Part shown: in pieces, positions 39,916-47,276 of the stretch
Layout: each line of letters begins with the position of its first letter
How positions within the stretch are numbered: position 1 is the first letter of the stretch
Assembly (NCBI GenBank): GCA_946413245.1
Contig: CAMKJS010000018.1
Location: 1 to 47,276 of the forward strand
Direction of reading: 5' to 3'
Source: an uncultured Clostridia bacterium
GTDB lineage: Bacteria; Bacillota; Clostridia; Christensenellales; Aristaeellaceae
DNA: 47,276 nt
Position numbers and translations under genes: made by a program
Notes under the pieces: generated by a model
Seen by the model: the letters and a program-made list of their open reading frames with translations, nothing else
The model's database searches: none
Told to the model about the DNA's origin: nothing

Positions 39916-42006
39916 TCATTCGGCGGGGTCCGGGATCCGGCATTCCGGAAAGTCCTTCGGAGCGGTAAAGGACCGGCGGAGGGACGGCCCCGCGGCAGCG
40001 GTGATCCGGGTGATCTGATCCGGAGACGGACTGGGATCCGTGCCGTCGTCCCGGTAGAAATCGTACGCCGCGCCGTCCGGAATCCAGCCGAGAGCGGTCA
40101 GGCGCGTGTCGTCCAGGGTTTCGGCGCTTTCTCCGCCGGGACAGAGGAGAACGATCCGGTTTTTGCGGACGAAGAGCGGGAACTCGTGCAAAGCCAGCTC
40201 CACATAATGATCTCCCTTCTCCAGCGGGATCAGGTCGTAATCAACCGCGGAGCGGAAGCGGATCATCAGCATATCCTCCGGCAGGTACACGGAACGGCCA
40301 AGGGCATTCGGCTCCAGGACCGGGGCGATCATGCAGCTCTCTCCCAGCAGGAGCTGATCCTCCACCCGGCAGGCCCGGGGATCATCGGACCAGTCAAAGG
40401 CCAGGGGACGGAAGTACAGCCCGTCGGACAGGGCAGCCTTCATGAACTCGCTGTAGAGGAAGGGGAGCAGAGCGTAGCGGACGGTGACCGTGTCCCGCAT
40501 CTTCTCCCAGGTGGAGAAGCGGTAAATTTCCTGATCCCGGGTGTGGATGGCGGAATGGTTGCGCATCAGCGGCGTGAAGACGCCCAGCTGCAGGAAGCGG
40601 GCCAGGAGATCCTCGGTGGTATCGCCGGCGAAGCCGCCTAGGTCGCAGCCGCAGAAGAGGAACCCGCAGAGGTTCATGTTTGGCAGCATCTGCAGCGCGA
40701 GCTTCAGGTGCTGCCACCAGGAGATATTGTCCCCTTGCCAGAGACCGCCGTACCGGTGAGCGCCGACGAAGGAGGAGCGGGAGAAGAGGAGCCAGCGCTT
40801 TTCCGGGCCGAAGCGGCGCAGGCCTTCGGCGGTGGCCCGGGTCATGCCGGCACCGTACAGATTGTGCACTTTGTCGTGCCGGATCAGGCGGTCTCCCACC
40901 CGGTGATAAAAGCGGCGGTAGTCCTCCGGGCTGTTGGCGAGGCTGCCCAGGGCGGACCGCAGGGCTCCCATGATCTCCGCGTCCCCGGCGCCTTCCTTGC
41001 GGGCGTCCAGCACCGAGAAGCACTCCGCCAGGCCCTCGTCCGAATAGAAGAGCGAAGGCTCATTCATATCGTTCCAGAAGCCTTCCACGCCGGCTTCCAG
41101 CAGCGGCCGGTACTGATCGCCGAACCAGGCCCGGGCTTCCGGATTCAGGAAGTCCGGGAAGCAGCAGCGGCCGGGCCAGACGGCGGCCACAAAGAGAGAG
41201 CCGTCCGCCTTTTTGCAGAAGGCGTCTTCCCGGACGCCGGAATCATACGCGGCATAACCTTCTTCCAGTTTGACACCCGCGTCGATAATGGGAATCAGGC
41301 GGACATGATCCCGGCGCAGATCCGCATTCAGGCCTTTCAGATCCGGGAAGGTCCCCCGGTTCCAGGTGAAGTTCCGGAAGCCGTCCATATAATCGATATC
41401 CATGCAGACGCCGTCCAGCGGGATATGCCGCTTCCGGTGCTCGGCGACGACGGTGCGGATGTCCTCCTCGCTGGCGTAGCCCCAGCGGGACTGGATATAC
41501 CCGAAGGCCCAGCGGGGCGGAAGATAACTCCTGCCGGTAAGCCGGCGGAAGGAGCGGGCCAGTTCGTTCAGGCTCTCCTCTTCCAGCAGGTACAGGTTCA
41601 GGTCTCCGTTCGCGGAGGTGATGACAGCCTGATCGGAGCGCGTGAAACCCAGATCCCAGGTGACCAGGCCCGGATCGTCCAGATAGACGGCAAAGAGGCG
41701 GCCGGGGCCGAAGACGACCAGCAGGTTATGGGAGGCATAGATGTTCTGCCGGTCGTCCGTGTGCTGGGTTTCGTCCACGTTCCAGGAGCGGTAGCGGCCG
41801 CCCCGCTTGTTCATGCCCCGCAGGGTTTCCCCCAGACCCCAGAGGATATCCTCCGGATTCAGATTCAGGGTGAAGGCAACCGTGCCGGGTTCACCGCCCT
41901 CCGGAAAAGAAACGGAGAAAAAAGGAAGATCTCCGGCTTCCGCCGGGATGCTTTGCACAACCGCGCCGGTATCCGCCGGAGAACCGAAGGTGTATTTACG
42001 TATCAT
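39916..42006 (-). CDS. GH31 alpha-glucosidase
   Basis: A 696-residue cytoplasmic GH31 enzyme. The nucleophile is Asp313 in G-F-W-N-D-M-N-E-P, the form typical of maltase/alpha-glucosidase members. I-Q-S-R-W-G-Y near 171-177, D-I-D-Y-M-D-G-F-R-N-F-T-W near 203-215 and D-L-G-G-F-A-G-D are further GH31 landmarks. It differs clearly from the W-L-D-E-A-E-P type at 14867-16840. The start ATG has a weak AAAGG upstream at long spacing. It lies between the DegV gene and an nfeD-floA operon with a terminator on its upstream side, so it is probably independently transcribed. The likely substrates are malto- or isomalto-oligosaccharides. Confidence 0.92.
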   Translation of the reverse strand: MIRKYTFGSPADTGAVVQSIPAEAGDLPFFSVSFPEGGEPGTVAFTLNLNPEDILWGLGETLRGMNKRGGRYRSWNVDETQHTDDRQNIYASHNLLVVFGPGRLFAVYLDDPGLVTWDLGFTRSDQAVITSANGDLNLYLLEEESLNELARSFRRLTGRSYLPPRWAFGYIQSRWGYASEEDIRTVVAEHRKRHIPLDGVCMDIDYMDGFRNFTWNRGTFPDLKGLNADLRRDHVRLIPIIDAGVKLEEGYAAYDSGVREDAFCKKADGSLFVAAVWPGRCCFPDFLNPEARAWFGDQYRPLLEAGVEGFWNDMNEPSLFYSDEGLAECFSVLDARKEGAGDAEIMGALRSALGSLANSPEDYRRFYHRVGDRLIRHDKVHNLYGAGMTRATAEGLRRFGPEKRWLLFSRSSFVGAHRYGGLWQGDNISWWQHLKLALQMLPNMNLCGFLFCGCDLGGFAGDTTEDLLARFLQLGVFTPLMRNHSAIHTRDQEIYRFSTWEKMRDTVTVRYALLPFLYSEFMKAALSDGLYFRPLAFDWSDDPRACRVEDQLLLGESCMIAPVLEPNALGRSVYLPEDMLMIRFRSAVDYDLIPLEKGDHYVELALHEFPLFVRKNRIVLLCPGGESAETLDDTRLTALGWIPDGAAYDFYRDDGTDPSPSPDQITRITAAAGPSLRRSFTAPKDFPECRIPDPAE

Positions 42007-42063
42007 CGGGAGGCCCGCCTTTCAGAATTTGTCCGGAAACATCTGGCAGGGAAAAAGCGCAAA

Positions 42064-42094
42064 ACGATCCGCCGGGATGAACCCGGTGGATCGT
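42064..42094 (-). terminator. Terminator of the nfeD-floA operon
   Basis: ACGATCCGCCGGG (42064-42076) pairs with CCCGGTGGATCGT (42082-42094), 13 pairs with one G-T, and a 5-nt loop. On the minus strand TTTTGCGCTTTTT follows. Confidence 0.85.
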
Positions 42095-42101
42095 GAAAAA
42101 G

Positions 42102-42557
42102 TTACCGTGAAAGGGTTTTCCGCTTCAGAACCTCGCTGACCACGAGCCCGCGAACGATTTCGTCACCCGTCCAGCGCAGGGACAGGCCCGGAATCTCCTG
42201 AGGCTCCGCGACATGCTCCGAAGTCAGGGAGGAGAGACTTTCCATCTGCTCCTCGTGGCAGGGGTCAAACCCTTCGGTGGAAAGGCTGCCCAGGCTGCCG
42301 GCATAGGACGTGTGATCATGCTCCCACAGGGAGCCGCCTTCCCCCAGGGGCTGCTGCAATGAGGACTCCTTCCGGTCCGGGAAGGCTGAGGCGGGGAATT
42401 TCTCCCCCGCTGCCTTCGGTTTTTCCGCAGGCTTGTTCCCGCCCTGGGCGGAAGCGTTTTTCCGCTGGGCGGCCTTTTTTGCCGCGGAAGAGGGAAGGAT
42501 CACGAACACCAGCACGAAGAGGACCAGCATAATCAGCGGAGAAAGGGAATCGGACAT
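42102..42557 (-). CDS. Small single-pass membrane protein in the floA operon
   Basis: A 151-residue protein of no family I recognise. It has one N-terminal membrane segment (about 7-22, L-I-M-L-V-L-F-V-L-V-F-V-I-L-P). A lysine/alanine-rich linker (K-K-A-A-Q-R-K-N) and a low-complexity middle follow, and then a C-terminal piece (I-P-G-L-S-L-R-W-T-G-D-E-I-V-R-G-L-V-V-S-E-V-L) that looks like a short folded motif. The ATG follows GGAGG. It lies 30 bp downstream of floA and shares its terminator, so it is probably a membrane-domain accessory protein; this is inferred from position only. Confidence 0.72.
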   Translation of the reverse strand: MSDSLSPLIMLVLFVLVFVILPSSAAKKAAQRKNASAQGGNKPAEKPKAAGEKFPASAFPDRKESSLQQPLGEGGSLWEHDHTSYAGSLGSLSTEGFDPCHEEQMESLSSLTSEHVAEPQEIPGLSLRWTGDEIVRGLVVSEVLKRKTLSR

Positions 42558-42587
42558 TATGGCACCTCCGTTTCCGGCCCCGCGGGA

Positions 42588-43592
42588 TTATTTCTTCGCG
42601 CGGGGAGTTTCAGGCGTAGCCTGCTGCGGCGCGCTGGCCTTGGCGATGGATTCCCGCATCTCGGTGTCGGCGATGGTGTTCTTCATCTGATAGTAGTCCA
42701 GCACACCCAGCTTGCCGTCCTTGAGGGCGGAAGCCATGGCACGCGGCACTTCGGCTTCGGCTTCGACCACCTTGGCGCGCATCTCCTGCACGGAGGCTTT
42801 CATTTCCTGCTCGCGGGCGACAGCCATCGCGCGGCGCTCCTCGGCCTTGGCCTGAGCGATCCGGCGGTCGGCTTCCGCCTGATCCATCTGCAGCTGGGCG
42901 CCGACGTTCCGGCCCACGTCCACATCCGCGATGTCGATCGAAAGAATTTCATAGGCGGTTCCGGCGTCCAGACCCTTGTCCAGCACGGTACGGCTGATCA
43001 GGTCCGGATTCTCCAGCACCTGCTTGTGGGTTTCGGCGCTGCCGACGGTGGTAACGATACCTTCGCCGACGCGGGCGATAACGGTTTCTTCTCCGGCGCC
43101 GCCCACCAGGCGCTCAATGTTCGTCCGCACGGTGACCCGGGCCTTGGCCCGCAGTTCGATACCGTCCTTGGCAATGGCGGCGACCACGGGGGTCTCGATG
43201 ACCTTGGGGGTAACGCTCATCTGTACGGCCTGGAATACGTCGCGGCCGGCCAGGTCGATGGCGCAGGCTTTTTCGAAAGCCATATCGATGTTGGCACGCT
43301 GGGCGGCGATCAGGGCGTTGATGACCCGGTCCACGTTACCGCCGGCCAGGTAATGGGTTTCCAGCTGGGAAATCGTCAGGTTCAGGCCGGCTTTGTTTGC
43401 CTTGATCAGCGGGTAGACGAGGCGATGGGGCTGAATCCGGCGGATCCGCATGCCCACCAGGGCGCTGATCGGGATATGCACGCCGCTGGCCAGTGCGGAA
43501 ATCCACAGGCCCATCGGCACAAAGTGCAGGAAGATGGCCAGAACCAGGATGATCAGGACGATAATAAAGGGAATCAAAATCTGGGATGGCAT
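42588..43592 (-). CDS. floA: Flotillin-like protein FloA
   Basis: A 334-residue flotillin-like scaffold protein that organises functional membrane microdomains. It has a short hydrophobic N-terminus (about 5-34) and the conserved M-R-I-R-R-I-Q-P and [12 protein letters not shown] block. An SPFH-like domain includes [13 protein letters not shown], followed by a coiled coil rich in A, E, R and M (about 220-300). The ATG follows AAGGAGG. It is preceded by an nfeD-type gene, the usual pairing in Firmicutes, and followed by an unknown membrane protein. Confidence 0.96.
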   Translation of the reverse strand: MPSQILIPFIIVLIILVLAIFLHFVPMGLWISALASGVHIPISALVGMRIRRIQPHRLVYPLIKANKAGLNLTISQLETHYLAGGNVDRVINALIAAQRANIDMAFEKACAIDLAGRDVFQAVQMSVTPKVIETPVVAAIAKDGIELRAKARVTVRTNIERLVGGAGEETVIARVGEGIVTTVGSAETHKQVLENPDLISRTVLDKGLDAGTAYEILSIDIADVDVGRNVGAQLQMDQAEADRRIAQAKAEERRAMAVAREQEMKASVQEMRAKVVEAEAEVPRAMASALKDGKLGVLDYYQMKNTIADTEMRESIAKASAPQQATPETPRAKK

Positions 43593-43631
43593 ACAAGAAA
43601 CCTCCTTCTAAAAATGTACAAGCTTACAGGA

Positions 43632-44120
43632 TCAGCATTTCTGCACCAGGACATGGTCGCCTTCCGTACCGGTGACGGATACGGACTGGCCTTTGTCCAT
43701 AAAGTCCCCTCCGCTGGCGGCGGGAACGCGGCGGCCGCTGATTTCCACTGTACCGCCGGGACGCAGCGCGGTCACGGTGATCCCTTTCAATCCCACCAGG
43801 GAGGCAAGGGGATGTTCACCGGCGCCGCCCACCTCCTGCGTATCGTTCAGGATCAGCGCGCTCTGGCTGAGGCGGCCCTTCATGGCGCTCCTGTAGGACA
43901 GGAACACCGCGCAGCCGATCAGCACCAGCACACCCAGTGTGAGCAGCAGCGCGAAGACGACGCCGTGGGTGTTCCAGGCCGCGTAGATCGCGATGACCTC
44001 CAGCACGACGCCGGATATGCCCGCGATCCCAAACCCGGGCATGAACGCCTCCAGGATCACCAGCGCGGATCCGATTACCAGCGACAGGATCATCACCAGA
44101 TCGCCGGAAATAGTTGGCAT
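43632..44120 (-). CDS. NfeD family membrane protein
   Basis: A 162-residue NfeD-type protein, the usual partner of FloA. Three hydrophobic segments (about 8-85, with L-E-A-F-M-P-G-F-G-I-A-G-I-S-G in between) lead to a C-terminal OB-fold domain with L-V-G-L-K-G-I-T-V-T-A-L-R-P-G-G-T-V-E-I-S-G-R-R. The ATG at 44120 follows AAAGGAGG by 7 nt; a slightly longer start at 44141 lacks a ribosome site. It is the first gene of the nfeD-floA-unknown operon. It lacks the ClpP-class protease domain of long NfeD proteins. Confidence 0.92.
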   Translation of the reverse strand: MPTISGDLVMILSLVIGSALVILEAFMPGFGIAGISGVVLEVIAIYAAWNTHGVVFALLLTLGVLVLIGCAVFLSYRSAMKGRLSQSALILNDTQEVGGAGEHPLASLVGLKGITVTALRPGGTVEISGRRVPAASGGDFMDKGQSVSVTGTEGDHVLVQKC

Positions 44121-44263
44121 GCAGATTCCTCCTTTCAACATGGCTCAGTTCATAAAACCGGTTTCCGGATGTTTTTCCGTGGTTCAAGCATACGGGAAAA
44201 AGAAAGAAGAATACAGGAAATATTCCGAAAAATAACGGGGGATATTTTCCCGGGACAGGCGGA

Positions 44264-44725
44264 TTATTCCGCGGCGCCGCAGGATTTTGCCTCGATGGCC
44301 ATAATCATGTCCACCCGCCGCTGATGGCGGCCGCCCTCGAAGGAGGCGGTCAGCCAGGCGTCCACGATCATCTTGGCCATTTCGATGCCCACCACCCGCG
44401 CGCCGAAAGCCAGCACGTTGCTGTTGTTGTGCATGCGGGAAAGCTTGGCGGAATAAGGCTCGCTGCAAACGGCGCAGCGGATGCCCCGCACCTTGTTGGC
44501 CGCCAGGGAGATGCCGATGCCCGTGCCGCAGATGGCGATGCCCAGATCCACCTGGCCGGAGGCGACGGCGTTGGCGACAGCCTCGCCCGCCAGCGGGTAA
44601 TCATAGCTTTCAGACTGGTCCGTGCCGAAATTTACCACTTCATATCCGTAGGTCTCCCGGATATGCTTCGCGATTTCCTGCTTGTATTCCACAGCGGTAT
44701 GGTCGTTGCCGATTCCGATTTTCAT
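44264..44725 (-). CDS. rpiB: Ribose 5-phosphate isomerase B
   Basis: A 153-residue RpiB/LacAB-type isomerase that interconverts ribose-5-phosphate and ribulose-5-phosphate. Features are G-N-D-H-T-A-V-E-Y-K near the start, Y-P-L-A-G-E-A-V-A and the catalytic Cys66 in I-C-G-T-G-I-G-I-S. H-N-N-S-N-V-L-A-F-G-A-R and a final G-G-R-H-Q-R-R-V follow. The ATG follows GAGGTG. It has its own promoter and no sugar-phosphate neighbours. Allose-6-phosphate isomerase activity is possible in this family. Confidence 0.94.
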   Translation of the reverse strand: MKIGIGNDHTAVEYKQEIAKHIRETYGYEVVNFGTDQSESYDYPLAGEAVANAVASGQVDLGIAICGTGIGISLAANKVRGIRCAVCSEPYSAKLSRMHNNSNVLAFGARVVGIEMAKMIVDAWLTASFEGGRHQRRVDMIMAIEAKSCGAAE

Positions 44726-44779
44726 AAGCGCACCTCACAGGTCTTACAGGATATGAAACAGGTCGGGTTGTACAGACTG

Positions 44780-44808
44780 ATTATAGCAGAAAGGAAGGTA
44801 CATTGCAA
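44780..44808 (-). promoter_or_regulatory. Promoter of rpiB
   Basis: On the minus strand TTGCAA (44808-44803), a 17-bp spacer and a perfect TATAAT (44785-44780). It starts right behind the gltX terminator. Confidence 0.82.
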
Positions 44809-44810
44809 AC

Positions 44811-44840
44811 AAAAAAGGCGGAAATCCCGAAGGATTTCCG
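44811..44840 (-). terminator. Terminator of gltX
   Basis: CGGAAATCC (44819-44827) pairs with GGATTTCCG (44832-44840) across CGAA. On the minus strand CCTTTTTTG follows. Confidence 0.85.
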
Positions 44841-44855
44841 TGAAAACGCGGGTAT

Positions 44856-46307
44856 TCAGCCCAGTTTGCGCAGGCTTTCGCCGAGGCGGCGGAGCGTTTC
44901 TTCCTTTCCGAGGAGGTACGCGATCTCAAAGGCGCCGCCGGGGGTGGATTCCTGTCCGGAAATGGCGATGCGCATGGGCCAGAGCACGGTGCCGTTCTTC
45001 TTGCCCCACTCCTGGATCTTCGCGATGACCGTGTCGTGGATATTCTGCTCGGTCCAGTCCTCAATGCCCTCCAGCACGGGAATCAGCAGGGGGAGAACCT
45101 CCCGGGCCGTATTCTCGTCACTCTTCTGCTTCTTGTTGAAGAAGATGGCGGTATCGTATTCCGGCATTTCCGCCAGGAAGGCGATCTTCTCCGGAATACG
45201 GCTGAAGATGTCCGTGCGGCTCTGCATGAGCTCCGCCAGGCGGCGGTAATCCATCCCTTTGCCGGCAAGAACCTGATCGAACCACGGGGTTGCCATGGCC
45301 AGATACTGTTCGAAGTCCATCTTCGCGACGTACTGGCTGTTCATCCACTCCAGCTTGTTGACGTCAAAAATGCCGGGGGAGTTGTTGATCCGATGGATGT
45401 CGAAGGCTTCCACCAGCTCCGGCAGGGTGAAGAATTCCCGGTCCGTGCCGGGATTCCAGCCCACCAGCGCCAGATAGTTGATCAGCGCTTCGGTCAGGAA
45501 GCCCTTTTCGATATAATCGGAATAATAGGCGTCCCCGTCCCGCTTGGAGAGCTTGTGAGTGGCGTCCCGCATGACCGTGGGCAGATGAATATAGGTCGGG
45601 ATCTCCCAGCCCAGGGCGGTGTAGAGGTAGTTGTACCGGGGCGTGGAGGAAAGGTATTCCATGCCGCGCATCACATGGGTGATGCCCATCAGATGGTCGT
45701 CGATGACGTTGGCGAAGTTGTAGGTGGGCATTCCGTCCTGCTTGATGAGAACCATGTCGTCCATGGACTCAGCGTTTTTGAAAGTCATGTCGCCGAAAAC
45801 CACGTCGCTGTAGCTGGTTTCGCCCTCCGTCGGCGCGTTCATGCGGATGGTGTACGGGATGCCGGCGGCCTTCTTCGCGGCGATCTCTTCAGGGGAAAGA
45901 TGCAGGCAGTGCTTGTCGTATTTCCAGGTGCCGCCGGCGGCTTCCACTTTCGCCTTCCGCTCCTCGATCTCCTCCTTGGAGCAGAAGCAGTAATAGGCGT
46001 GACCGGACTGCACCAGCTGCTCGGCGTAGGGGAGATAGGTGGATTTGCGCTCGGACTGGATATAGGGGCCGCAAGGGCCGCCGATGTCGGGGCCTTCGTC
46101 CCAGTTCAGGCCGCAGGCGCGGAGCGTGTCGTAGATGACCTCGGTGGCGCCTTCGACGAAGCGCTCCTGGTCGGTATCCTCAATCCGCAGGATGAAGCTG
46201 CCGCCATTCTGTTTGGCATAAAGGTAGGCGTAGAGGGCGGTGCGAACGCCGCCCAGGTGCATAAAGCCCGTGGGGCTGGGGGCAAAACGGGTGCGAACCT
46301 GTGACAT
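44856..46307 (-). CDS. gltX: Glutamate-tRNA ligase
   Basis: A 483-residue class I aminoacyl-tRNA synthetase that charges tRNA-Glu. The HIGH-type motif is in F-A-P-S-P-T-G-F-M-H-L-G-G (8-20) and the KMSKS-type motif in H-K-L-S-K-R-D-G-D-A-Y. I-R-M-N and Y-N-F-A-N-V-I-D-D-H-L-M-G match GluRS. The C-terminal anticodon-binding helices are present and the length is normal. The ATG follows GGAGG. It lies 170 bp downstream of glnS; the gap holds a structured element rather than a standard terminator. A distinct GlnRS is encoded just upstream, so this enzyme probably need not be non-discriminating. Confidence 0.97.
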   Translation of the reverse strand: MSQVRTRFAPSPTGFMHLGGVRTALYAYLYAKQNGGSFILRIEDTDQERFVEGATEVIYDTLRACGLNWDEGPDIGGPCGPYIQSERKSTYLPYAEQLVQSGHAYYCFCSKEEIEERKAKVEAAGGTWKYDKHCLHLSPEEIAAKKAAGIPYTIRMNAPTEGETSYSDVVFGDMTFKNAESMDDMVLIKQDGMPTYNFANVIDDHLMGITHVMRGMEYLSSTPRYNYLYTALGWEIPTYIHLPTVMRDATHKLSKRDGDAYYSDYIEKGFLTEALINYLALVGWNPGTDREFFTLPELVEAFDIHRINNSPGIFDVNKLEWMNSQYVAKMDFEQYLAMATPWFDQVLAGKGMDYRRLAELMQSRTDIFSRIPEKIAFLAEMPEYDTAIFFNKKQKSDENTAREVLPLLIPVLEGIEDWTEQNIHDTVIAKIQEWGKKNGTVLWPMRIAISGQESTPGGAFEIAYLLGKEETLRRLGESLRKLG

Positions 46308-46336
46308 GGTGATTTCCTCCGAAATTGTAATTCTGC

Positions 46337-46465
46337 AAGGGGGCTTTCCGATCGATCCGCAACCTCAACAGTCGCAATTCCCCACAGGGGAATTTGCTCC
46401 TTTTCGGTTGAGCTCGCAGCTGACAAGACTACCGCCACTGGCGGTTGTCAGCTGTTCGCCCCCTT
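46337..46465 (-). other. Highly structured element between glnS and gltX
   Basis: AAGGGGGC (46337-46344) and GCCCCCTT (46458-46465) close a 129-bp element. Inside are two domains. One is CAGCTGACAA/TTGTCAGCTG (46417-46426 and 46445-46454) with an inner CCGCC/GGCGG. The other is CTCAAC/GTTGAG (46364-46369 and 46407-46412) around a perfect AATTCCCC/GGGGAATT hairpin (46376-46383 and 46387-46394). The arrangement resembles a multibranched RNA. It has no start-stop frame of note and no clear T-run. It could be a regulatory leader for gltX, a processed spacer RNA or a palindromic mobile repeat. I do not recognise it as a known riboswitch or T-box. Confidence 0.6.
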
Positions 46466-46477
46466 AGACCTCTTCGG

Positions 46478-47276
46478 TCATTTAGTTAATTTTGCAAAGG
46501 TGTCCCGCAGGCCGACGGTGCGGTTGTACACCGGCAGGGCGTCGGTGGAGTCGGGATCCTTGCAGAAATATCCGACCCGCAGGAACTGGAAGGACGCTCC
46601 GGTCTCCGCGCCGGCGATCACCTTCTCGGCATAGCCGCGGCAGACCTTCAGGCTTTCCGGATTCAGGCGGGAGATAAAGTCTTTCTTGTCCGCTTCGGCC
46701 TGCTCGTCGTCCAGATCGTCGTTCAGCAGGGGATCATAGAGCCGGGCTTCGAAGGGAATGCAGGCGTCCGCGGGCACCCAGTGCAGGGTTTTGCCCTTGA
46801 TTTTCCGGTCCGCTCCGGCGCTGCCGGAGAAGGAATCAAGATCCACGGTGCAGTGCACCTCGGTGACGTTCCCGTCCGCATCCTTCACGCAGCTGTCGCA
46901 GCGGACGATGTAGGCGCCCTTCAGCCGGACCTCGTTCCCGGGGAACATGCGCTGGTACTTCTTGACCGGAACCTCCATGAAGTCTTCCCGGTCGATCCAG
47001 ATCTCCCGGCCGAAGGGAATCACGCGCTCGCCCATTTCGGGATGGTTCGGGTGATTCTCCAGGGTCACGTCCTTCGTTTCGCCTTCGGGCCAGTTGGTGA
47101 GCACCACTTTCAGGGGATTCAGCACGGCCATGGCCCGGGGAGCGGTATCCCCCAGCACGTCGCGCACGCAGTGCTCCAGCACCGCGTAATCCACGACGGA
47201 ATCCGCCTTGCTCATGCCGATGGTGTCCACAAAGTTCCGGATGGCCATGGCGGGATAGCCGCGGCGGCGCATGGCG
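46478..47276 (-). CDS. glnS: Glutamine-tRNA ligase, 3' part
   Basis: The last 265 codons or so of glutaminyl-tRNA synthetase, running off the window end. The visible part covers the end of the catalytic domain (G-Y-P-A-M-A-I-R-N-F-V-D-T-I-G) and the two beta-barrel anticodon-binding domains. Landmarks are V-L-N-P-L-K-V-V-L-T-N-W-P-E-G, F-G-R-E-I-W-I-D-R-E-D-F, K-G-K-T-L-H-W-V-P and F-Q-F-L-R-V-G-Y-F-C-K-D. The start and the HIGH and KMSKS motifs lie outside. Its presence beside gltX shows direct charging of tRNA-Gln in this organism. The stop TGA is at 46480-46478. Confidence 0.96.
   Translation of the reverse strand, partial: AMRRRGYPAMAIRNFVDTIGMSKADSVVDYAVLEHCVRDVLGDTAPRAMAVLNPLKVVLTNWPEGETKDVTLENHPNHPEMGERVIPFGREIWIDREDFMEVPVKKYQRMFPGNEVRLKGAYIVRCDSCVKDADGNVTEVHCTVDLDSFSGSAGADRKIKGKTLHWVPADACIPFEARLYDPLLNDDLDDEQAEADKKDFISRLNPESLKVCRGYAEKVIAGAETGASFQFLRVGYFCKDPDSTDALPVYNRTVGLRDTFAKLTK

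Noticed and set aside
46466-46480. GACC-TCTTC-GGTC hairpin as terminator of glnS
   Set aside because: The stem has four pairs, overlaps the stop codon and has no T-run.
1-47276. CRISPR arrays, rRNA or complete tRNA genes, and integrases or transposases
   Set aside because: No regularly spaced repeats, no rRNA or full tRNA structure and no recombinase motifs were seen.

Overview
The window reads as a chromosomal segment of a Gram-positive, Clostridia-like bacterium of fairly high GC content. Ribosome binding sites are strong AGGAGG types and promoters are SigA-like. The genes include a flotillin FloA/NfeD pair, a GltX, a GtrA protein, secreted proteins with Sec signals, and a solute-binding protein whose signal peptide has no lipobox cysteine. 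An uncultured gut or rumen Clostridia lineage is my inference; there is no 16S rRNA here to confirm it.

Layout. 1-3203: the end of rpsR, a MATE exporter and a C69 dipeptidase. 3271-13813: a fructan/sucrose utilisation locus. A leftward operon carries two LplB/LplC-type permeases, a solute-binding protein, a cytoplasmic GH32 invertase, a secreted LamG-GH32 fructanase-like enzyme and a small secreted protein. It is divergent from a LacI-family regulator and a PfkB fructokinase, and operator palindromes lie between the two units. Secreted fructanase would cut polymer outside, the ABC importer would take up oligosaccharides (its ATPase is not in the window and is presumably shared), the cytoplasmic GH32 would release fructose, and the kinase would phosphorylate it.

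13841-14824: a low-GC insert of about 1 kb with a ribbon-helix-helix gene and an unknown partner gene, bounded by 9-bp direct repeats. 14867-20287: a GH31 glycosidase, a cysteine synthase, an alkaline-phosphatase-superfamily enzyme and a membrane-anchored protein. 20521-28877: smc, lysA, an unassigned radical SAM enzyme, a secreted SH3-domain protein and a secreted PIG-L deacetylase. 29021-32039: the 3' remnant of a Big_2/leucine-rich-repeat surface protein next to a lower-GC ECF sigma/anti-sigma pair.

32141-44725: murA with a J-domain/TPR gene, an MFS transporter, a secreted NlpC/P60-like protein divergent from a phosphodiester glycosidase and GtrA, purC, DegV, a second GH31, an nfeD-floA-unknown operon and rpiB. 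44856-47276: gltX and the 3' part of glnS, separated by a strongly structured 129-bp element with nested inverted repeats, the most unusual non-coding feature seen here.

The best leads for something new are the glnS-gltX structured element, the N-E-P variant of the GH32 nucleophile motif with its small secreted partner, the 1-kb low-GC insert, and the truncated surface protein beside the sigma/anti-sigma island.
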